DNA of 36,213 nucleotides. Origin: CAYXNZ01 sp964553705 (GTDB lineage Bacteria > Patescibacteriota > Patescibacteriia > Patescibacteriales > GWC2-42-12). Positions 32,025-36,213 of this stretch are shown here, in pieces (position 1 is the first letter of the stretch; the number at the start of each line of letters is the position of its first letter). The translations under genes were made by a program, and so were the position numbers. The stretch is taken from the NCBI GenBank assembly GCA_964553705.1, contig CAZKKV010000005.1, positions 1 through 36,213 of the forward strand, given 5' to 3'. The notes below the pieces were generated by a model. It saw only the letters and a list, made by a program, of their open reading frames with translations, ran no database searches and had not been told where the DNA came from.

Positions 32025-33092
32025 TTAATTTAATATTTCTTTAATTACGGGGTCATATTTTTTTAAATTTTTATTCACTTTTTTGCCAATTATATTTTCA
32101 TATTCTTCTGAAGGCAAACCACCGGCATACTTCTGTGGACGCATAGCAAAAATCATTTCCTTTTTCAAAACTGTTCCAGCTGGAATATCTTCTCCAGCCA
32201 TTAAAGACTTACGGAACAATGGCCGAAAAACAACTTCGTCGTCGTTGAGAATTTTTCCCATCTGACCACAACCAGATAATTCAATCTTTTTTTCTGCTCT
32301 AATATCGCCTACCATTTTTTTAAACTCGTTAGGGGTCATTGATACTTTGTGATCTGATCCCCAAAAATCACGACTCAAAGAAAAATGTTTCTCTATTATA
32401 ACCGCGCCAATATTAACCGCTGCCACAGCCGAATTGTAACCAATTGAATGATCTGAAAACCCGATTGGCACATTATATCGTTCCTGAAAAAATTTAATTG
32501 TATTTAAATTCAATTCTTCCGACGGACAAGGATATTTTGACACACAATGCAATAAGGCAATTTGAACTTTTCTCTTCTTCAAAAAATTTATTGCTAAATC
32601 AATCTCTTTTAAAGTGCTCATTCCAGAAGAAATTATAATCGGCTTTTCTGTTTGAGCTATAAAATCAAGTAACACAAAATCTAGAATATCTCCTGAACCA
32701 ACTTTCCAAAGTTCTACGTCAAATTGGACCAACTTCTGAGCCGCTCCTCGGCTCATGGGTGTAGAAAAAAATAGAATACCTAGCTCCTGACAATATCCTA
32801 TTATCGCTTGCCAAAACTCTTTAGGTGTAGCTTTTTCATTTCTTTTAATCCAATTGTATCGATCACTTCCTTTAAAATGAGGAGAAATTACCTCAATATT
32901 CAAAAATTCATCTTCCAAACAATGAGTTTGTAGCTTGACCGCATCTGCGCCAGACTCATGTGCGGCCTTAATTAAATCCTTAGTGTTTTTAATGTATTCT
33001 TCAACTGACTTTTCCTTTTCAGTTTGGATAAAATTTTTACCAATTTCTGCTATTATAAATACATTATTTTTGCTTAATTTTTTTAAATCCAT
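32025..33092 (-). CDS. neuB: Nonulosonic acid synthase (NeuB/LegI-like) with SAF domain
   Basis: 355 residues. It condenses phosphoenolpyruvate with a ManNAc-type sugar to a nine-carbon acid. The TIM barrel (about 1-275) shows IIAEIGKNFI, ADAVKLQTHCLEDEF, LGILFFSTPMS, WKVGSGDILDFVLLDFI, ISSGMSTLKEID, LHCVSKYPCPSEELNLN, IGFSDHSIG and IEKHFSLSRDFWGSDHKVS. The SAF antifreeze-like domain (about 285-354) has FRKSLMAGEDIPAGTVL and RPQKYAGGLPSEEYENIIGKK. It follows the methyltransferase by 7 nt. Confidence 0.92.
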   Translation of the reverse strand: MDLKKLSKNNVFIIAEIGKNFIQTEKEKSVEEYIKNTKDLIKAAHESGADAVKLQTHCLEDEFLNIEVISPHFKGSDRYNWIKRNEKATPKEFWQAIIGYCQELGILFFSTPMSRGAAQKLVQFDVELWKVGSGDILDFVLLDFIAQTEKPIIISSGMSTLKEIDLAINFLKKRKVQIALLHCVSKYPCPSEELNLNTIKFFQERYNVPIGFSDHSIGYNSAVAAVNIGAVIIEKHFSLSRDFWGSDHKVSMTPNEFKKMVGDIRAEKKIELSGCGQMGKILNDDEVVFRPLFRKSLMAGEDIPAGTVLKKEMIFAMRPQKYAGGLPSEEYENIIGKKVNKNLKKYDPVIKEILN

Positions 33093-33099
33093 AATAAAT

Positions 33100-34101
33100 T
33101 TATTTTTTTCTAGCTATAATTCGTAAATTTTTCCCATAACCGCCGGCATTTATAAAAAACTGCAATTGACTTTTTATTTTAATGACGCTTTGCATATCTT
33201 CCTTAACTACTTCTTCTTTATACCAAATATAATCCTCTATATCTAGACCTTCGGTAGCTATATATTCAACTCTCAAAGGAAAGGAATCTAAAAAATTCTT
33301 TATTGTTTTTGGGTTATAATAATTTAAATGATGCGATGGCCAGATAAAATGCGCCTGGTCGCCCATCAATATCCTTGAAGCTGAATCAAAGTTAGGTACA
33401 TATAAAAAAATTATACCTTCTGGTTTTAATTTTTTTATTACTTCATTTATCGTAGCTCTTGGACTAGGTAAATGTTCCAAAACATCAAATAATGATATAA
33501 CGTCAAATTTTTTATTATTTAAATTACAGTCCAACAAATCTCCTTTTATTATTTTTAAACCTCTTTTTTTTCCAAACTGAACAGCTGAAGGATTTAATTC
33601 TATACCCATAGCGTCCCAACCAACCTCCTGAGCAGCCTCAACGACAAACCCCGTACTAGAGCCTATGTCTAAATATTTGATATTTGATTTATTTTTTAAA
33701 AATTTTTTCATAATCCCAACTCTTTCCTGACCAAATCTTTCTTTACGATAATTATGACTATCCTCTCCTAGCTCTTTAACTATTTCTTGATATTCTTTTG
33801 ATTGATAAGTTTTTCGATAATAATCTTCATTAAAAATTGGATTTACAAAAACTGTCTCGCAATCTAAGCACTTAACAATATTTAAATGGTCTTTTTTTAT
33901 GATATTTTTACTATTCTTAGACTCGCATCCAGGACAATTGCGTTTCATCAATAAATCTTCAGGTATTTTTCCATATTTATCAATTAACTCATCTAGATTA
34001 TGTGTTCTTTTAGAAATCAAATTATTATACGAACCTTTTGGTCGAAGTTTTTCTGTGTCAACTGGTATATATTCGTCAATTTGGCGATATATTATCTTCA
34101 T
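33100..34101 (-). CDS. SAM-dependent class I methyltransferase with N-terminal Cys4 zinc knuckle
   Basis: 333 residues. A zinc site CPGC ... CLDC lies at about 56-82. The methyltransferase core follows: YLDIGSSTGFVVEAAQ (SAM-binding glycine motif, about 144-159), GIELNPSAVQFGKKRG, ISLFDVLEHLPSP and GIIFLYVPNFDS. This layout occurs in methyltransferases of sugar and polysaccharide clusters. The substrate is unknown. It is the first intact gene of the unit that continues with neuB, neuC, neuA and the radical SAM gene. The ATG lies 4 nt after the stop of the broken AbrB-like gene. Confidence 0.83.
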   Translation of the reverse strand: MKIIYRQIDEYIPVDTEKLRPKGSYNNLISKRTHNLDELIDKYGKIPEDLLMKRNCPGCESKNSKNIIKKDHLNIVKCLDCETVFVNPIFNEDYYRKTYQSKEYQEIVKELGEDSHNYRKERFGQERVGIMKKFLKNKSNIKYLDIGSSTGFVVEAAQEVGWDAMGIELNPSAVQFGKKRGLKIIKGDLLDCNLNNKKFDVISLFDVLEHLPSPRATINEVIKKLKPEGIIFLYVPNFDSASRILMGDQAHFIWPSHHLNYYNPKTIKNFLDSFPLRVEYIATEGLDIEDYIWYKEEVVKEDMQSVIKIKSQLQFFINAGGYGKNLRIIARKK

Positions 34102-34105
34102 AATT

Positions 34106-34303
34106 TTATAATTTATCGTTTTTCTTCCAATCCTTAATTCTTAAACCTTTACCAAAAATTTTTACAACAACTTTTTGCTTCTCCTCCCAATCCAACCCCT
34201 TAATCAACTCTTTGAGTACAGTAATACTATAGCTATATTTACCTAGCTTGCTTATTTTTCTAACTGGATTAGCACTTTATTTTGTATCTTTATATTTAGA
34301 CAT
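34106..34303 (-). pseudogene. Small AbrB/MazE-like gene broken by a stop at codon 9
   Basis: The minus-strand frame starts ATG at 34303 (Met-Ser-Lys-Tyr-Lys-Asp-Thr-Lys), hits TAA at 34277-34279, and then stays open in the same frame to 34106. The downstream part contains RKISKLGKYSYSITVLKEL and KVVVKIFGKGLRIKDWKK, the swapped-hairpin pattern of SpoVT-AbrB/MazE DNA-binding proteins as seen in short proteins of this lineage. No ATG, GTG or TTG lies between the stop and the start of that domain. It is therefore either a pseudogene or, less likely, read through. Its stop is 4 nt from the methyltransferase ATG. Confidence 0.6.
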
Positions 34304-34321
34304 AAATATTTTTAAAAATAA

Positions 34322-34335
34322 ACCTTATATAAGGT
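34322..34335. promoter_or_regulatory. Perfect 14-base palindrome at the transcription start
   Basis: ACCTTATATAAGGT is its own reverse complement. It sits just downstream of the -10 box of the promoter at 34337-34366 and covers the expected start site, a position where a bound repressor would block initiation. Confidence 0.5.
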
Positions 34336-34336
34336 C

Positions 34337-34366
34337 AGTATAGGCCTTTCGTAAGATCTCTGTCAA
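34337..34366 (-). promoter_or_regulatory. Strong promoter of the nonulosonic acid operon
   Basis: TTGACA (34361-34366, perfect) is followed after 18 nt by TATACT (34337-34342) on the minus strand. The predicted start is near 34330, with a leader of about 27 nt before the broken AbrB-like ATG. It would drive the methyltransferase, neuB, neuC, neuA and radical SAM genes. Confidence 0.7.
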
Positions 34367-34372
34367 TCTTAC
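34351..34372. promoter_or_regulatory. Inverted repeat around the -35 box
   Basis: GTAAGAT (34351-34357) and ATCTTAC (34366-34372) are perfect inverted arms separated by 8 bases, and the -35 hexamer lies in the space between. No U tract follows on either strand, so it looks like a protein site and not a terminator. Confidence 0.45.
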
Positions 34373-34382
34373 ATAATACCAA

Positions 34383-35183
34383 TTAAAAGCTAACAACCAG
34401 CCTAACTTTTTTTGATTCCTTGCTGTGTTTTAAATAATCACTTAAAAGGTCTTTTTTAAACTTTTCTGCCAATGCTCTAATATGTTGAGCAGTACAATCT
34501 TTAAATAAATAAAGCTTCCCTATGCTTAAATCCTGGACTTCAGCCTTTACTTTTTTACCTTTTTCAATCTTTTTTAGTATTTCCACAAAATCATTAGCGC
34601 CCTTTCTGATAGTTTTATTGCCAATTGAATGAGGCGTATCTCCAAGTTCAATTTCAGGTCGGCATTGATGAATAATTCTACCTGTATCGATACCTTTGTC
34701 TAAATAATGGATAGTGGCTCCCACATATTCTAATTTTTCTTCATATTGCGGCCAAAAATTAGTACCAGAACCACGATAATATGGCGATAATCCAAGATGT
34801 AAATTTATTATATGACGAGATTTAAATAAACCAATTATATCTTCTTTTAAAATTGAACTCCCAAAAACCGCTAAATAATCGGCCTTCCATTTCTTTATTT
34901 TTTCAACATTTTTTTGCTCATTAATTCCTCCGGCAGACGCCTGTATTAAATCATAATTACCGGACTTTAAATTTTTGTTTTTACCAAAATAATATTTTTC
35001 GCTAATTGCCCGATCGTCAAAATACTTTTTTACAATTGGCTCCATATCAGTCTCTTTGCCCTTTTTTGAAGGGTCTCTTTTTTTTACTTCTTGAGCTATC
35101 CCAACTACATCGAAATTATCAATTAAAGAATTAATAAAAAAATTATGTCTTAATTGATTACTGCTAATTATTGCTAATTTCAT
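34383..35183 (-). CDS. Formyltransferase-family protein (methionyl-tRNA/sugar N-formyltransferase-like)
   Basis: 266 residues. The formyl-transfer core is clear: IINLHLGLSPYYRGSGTNFW (125-144), with Asn127 and His129 in the active-site N-x-H pattern, and YLDKGIDTGRIIHQ with Asp166 completing the Asn-His-Asp triad. The N-terminal Rossmann part is short, and the C-terminal tRNA-binding domain of Fmt is missing. Placement among glycan genes favours formylation of an amino sugar by N10-formyl-tetrahydrofolate; that is inference. It overlaps the deacetylase gene by 20 nt, so the two may act in order on the same glycan. Confidence 0.75.
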   Translation of the reverse strand: MKLAIISSNQLRHNFFINSLIDNFDVVGIAQEVKKRDPSKKGKETDMEPIVKKYFDDRAISEKYYFGKNKNLKSGNYDLIQASAGGINEQKNVEKIKKWKADYLAVFGSSILKEDIIGLFKSRHIINLHLGLSPYYRGSGTNFWPQYEEKLEYVGATIHYLDKGIDTGRIIHQCRPEIELGDTPHSIGNKTIRKGANDFVEILKKIEKGKKVKAEVQDLSIGKLYLFKDCTAQHIRALAEKFKKDLLSDYLKHSKESKKVRLVVSF

Positions 35184-36132
35184 ATTCCCAAATTTTATTT
35201 TTTAAAATATCTATGTTATCAGAACTTTGCGAAGAATATCTGCCAATAAAATTTTTATTAAATTCACTATTATTATAGATAGTAAATAGATATTTAAGAC
35301 CAATTTTATTTAATCTGCAAATATTTTTTTCTTTATGCAAAATGTCTTTTCTAAAACCATAAGGATAACTAAAACTAACTATCTTATCCGCTAATACTTC
35401 TTCCAAATATTTTTTGCTTCCTGCCAACTCTTCTTTAAACAACTTTGAATCAAAAGTATCATCATTGATCAAAGAGTGAGAATACGAGTGAAGTCCTATG
35501 GTATGTCCTCTCCTTGACAGATTAATCACATCTTTTTTGCTCATATGTATTTTAGAAAAAACGTCTGGCATTTCTTTTTTCATATAATCTCCCCAAACAC
35601 TCAAAAGAATTTTTCTAGACTCTTCTTGTGCTAACTTAAAAAATAAAAACTTTTTTAACATCTCGCTTAGTTTATAAACGTCTTGAAAATATCTGGAAAA
35701 TACTTCGATATCCTGGAATGATTTATTAATTACTGAAAGTTTTGATTTTACTTGATCGACAAAATTTCTGATACCATAATATGCCATGGAAAAATGCACA
35801 ATCTGTGCATTTAATGGTTCACCACTAAAAATACATGGCGAAATATTAAAAATAGCCTTGATTTTATTTCTCTCTAAATAAGGAGCTATCACTTCACTTT
35901 GCACTTTCAAGCTGTCGTCAAAAGTAATAACACTACATTTAGGAGGCAAATTAACATCTTTTCCTTCCGTAAAATCAAAAAAAATATCAGGATCTATCGG
36001 CGGGTATTTTTTTTTATAAAATTTAATATGTTCTTTAAATAAAGAAAAATCGTGCCCCCATATTCTTCTAAACTCATCATTTCTTTTTAAGTAATGGTAG
36101 CAAATAAAAATTATTTTTATTTTGTCTTTCAC
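35164..36132 (-). CDS. Polysaccharide deacetylase family protein (NodB-like)
   Basis: 322 residues from a GTG start. NodB-homology motifs are VITFDDS (68-74; motif 1 is usually TFDDG), HSYSH (215-219, the metal-binding HxxxH) and SFSYPYGFRKDI near 254-265. A helical insert of about 100 residues separates motifs 1 and 2. There is no signal peptide or membrane segment, so it probably acts inside the cell on a precursor. A product with a free amine would be a substrate for the next gene, the formyltransferase-like protein. Confidence 0.8.
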   Translation of the reverse strand: MKDKIKIIFICYHYLKRNDEFRRIWGHDFSLFKEHIKFYKKKYPPIDPDIFFDFTEGKDVNLPPKCSVITFDDSLKVQSEVIAPYLERNKIKAIFNISPCIFSGEPLNAQIVHFSMAYYGIRNFVDQVKSKLSVINKSFQDIEVFSRYFQDVYKLSEMLKKFLFFKLAQEESRKILLSVWGDYMKKEMPDVFSKIHMSKKDVINLSRRGHTIGLHSYSHSLINDDTFDSKLFKEELAGSKKYLEEVLADKIVSFSYPYGFRKDILHKEKNICRLNKIGLKYLFTIYNNSEFNKNFIGRYSSQSSDNIDILKNKIWEYEISNN

Positions 36133-36136
36133 TGTA

Positions 36137-36213
36137 TTATTTTATTTTTGGATTAAATATATTTTTCTTAATGCCAGTATTACTAAGACTGATCAATTTT
36201 TCATCTTTATAGC
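36137..36213 (-). CDS. C-terminal end of an unidentified gene (cut by the window edge)
   Basis: On the minus strand a frame runs in from the right edge for 24 complete codons, with ISLSNTGIKKNIFNPKIK as its last residues, and stops with TAA at 36137-36139. The deacetylase GTG begins 4 nt later. The spacing is the same as between genes of this operon, so this is probably the preceding gene. Nothing can be said about its function. Confidence 0.5.
   Translation of the reverse strand, partial: YKDEKLISLSNTGIKKNIFNPKIK

Noticed and set aside
34277..34303. Read-through or recoding of the TAA in the AbrB-like gene
   Set aside because: Some CPR lineages recode TGA, but not TAA, and the other genes here read normally; a broken gene is the simpler view.
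34351..34372. The inverted repeat GTAAGAT ... ATCTTAC as terminator of the formyltransferase gene
   Set aside because: No U tract follows on the minus strand and the arms frame a perfect -35 box, so a regulatory site is more likely.

Overview
The window looks like a piece of a small, AT-rich bacterial genome of the Candidate Phyla Radiation (Patescibacteria) type. This is judged from gene content and protein style, not from a marker tree. The clues are a VirD4-like ATPase with a Cys4 ribbon tail and a membrane companion gene, a free-standing sigma region 4 plus HARE-HTH protein, a DUF1361 protein beside a membrane GT2 glycosyltransferase, lysine- and isoleucine-rich proteins, very tight gene spacing and almost no Shine-Dalgarno sequences. 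The standard genetic code fits. Nearly every gene is on the minus strand; the exceptions are a tRNA-Thr cut by the left edge and one sugar-phosphate transferase gene.

Region 1 (1-17.9 kb) is housekeeping and cell envelope. Reading along the minus strand, the transcription units are: (a) Ca2+-type P-ATPase, FtsB/DivIC-like protein and, from its own promoter, a parvulin-like membrane protein, ending at the two-way terminator at 67-101; (b) membrane companion protein, VirD4-like ATPase, DUF1361 protein and GT2 synthase, ending at 4661-4684; (c) the sigma4/HARE regulator, ending at 10244-10295; (d) mreB-mreC-murB, ending at 11711-11738; (e) secD-secF, ending at 14734-14761.

Region 2 (17.9-25.7 kb) holds raiA-secA, rseP, and holB-lipoprotein-frr. 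Its intergenic gaps carry hairpin-forming interspersed repeats. The closing half of one repeat family sits 9-19 nt after the stop codons of secA, rseP and frr, always in the same orientation. A third repeat block separates holB from a divergent plus-strand gene.

Region 3 (25.9-36.2 kb) is a surface-glycan locus: a polyprenyl-phosphate sugar transferase, GDP-mannose 4,6-dehydratase, a radical SAM protein, and a nonulosonic (sialic-like) acid cassette (cytidylyltransferase, UDP-GlcNAc 2-epimerase, synthase). It also holds a methyltransferase, a formyltransferase-like protein, a polysaccharide deacetylase and the end of another gene. A small AbrB/MazE-like gene with a stop at codon 9 lies behind a strong promoter with overlapping palindromes, ahead of the nonulosonic acid operon.

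The most unusual observations are: (1) a 736-residue SecD with two parvulin-like domains inserted in its extracytoplasmic region and an apparent extra membrane hairpin; (2) a recurring promoter layout with a -10 box 4-9 nt upstream of the start codon, implying leaderless or near-leaderless mRNAs; (3) the stop-codon-proximal repeats; (4) the palindromic control region in front of the sialic-acid-like operon with its broken regulator gene. All functions are inferred from sequence reading; no database search was run.
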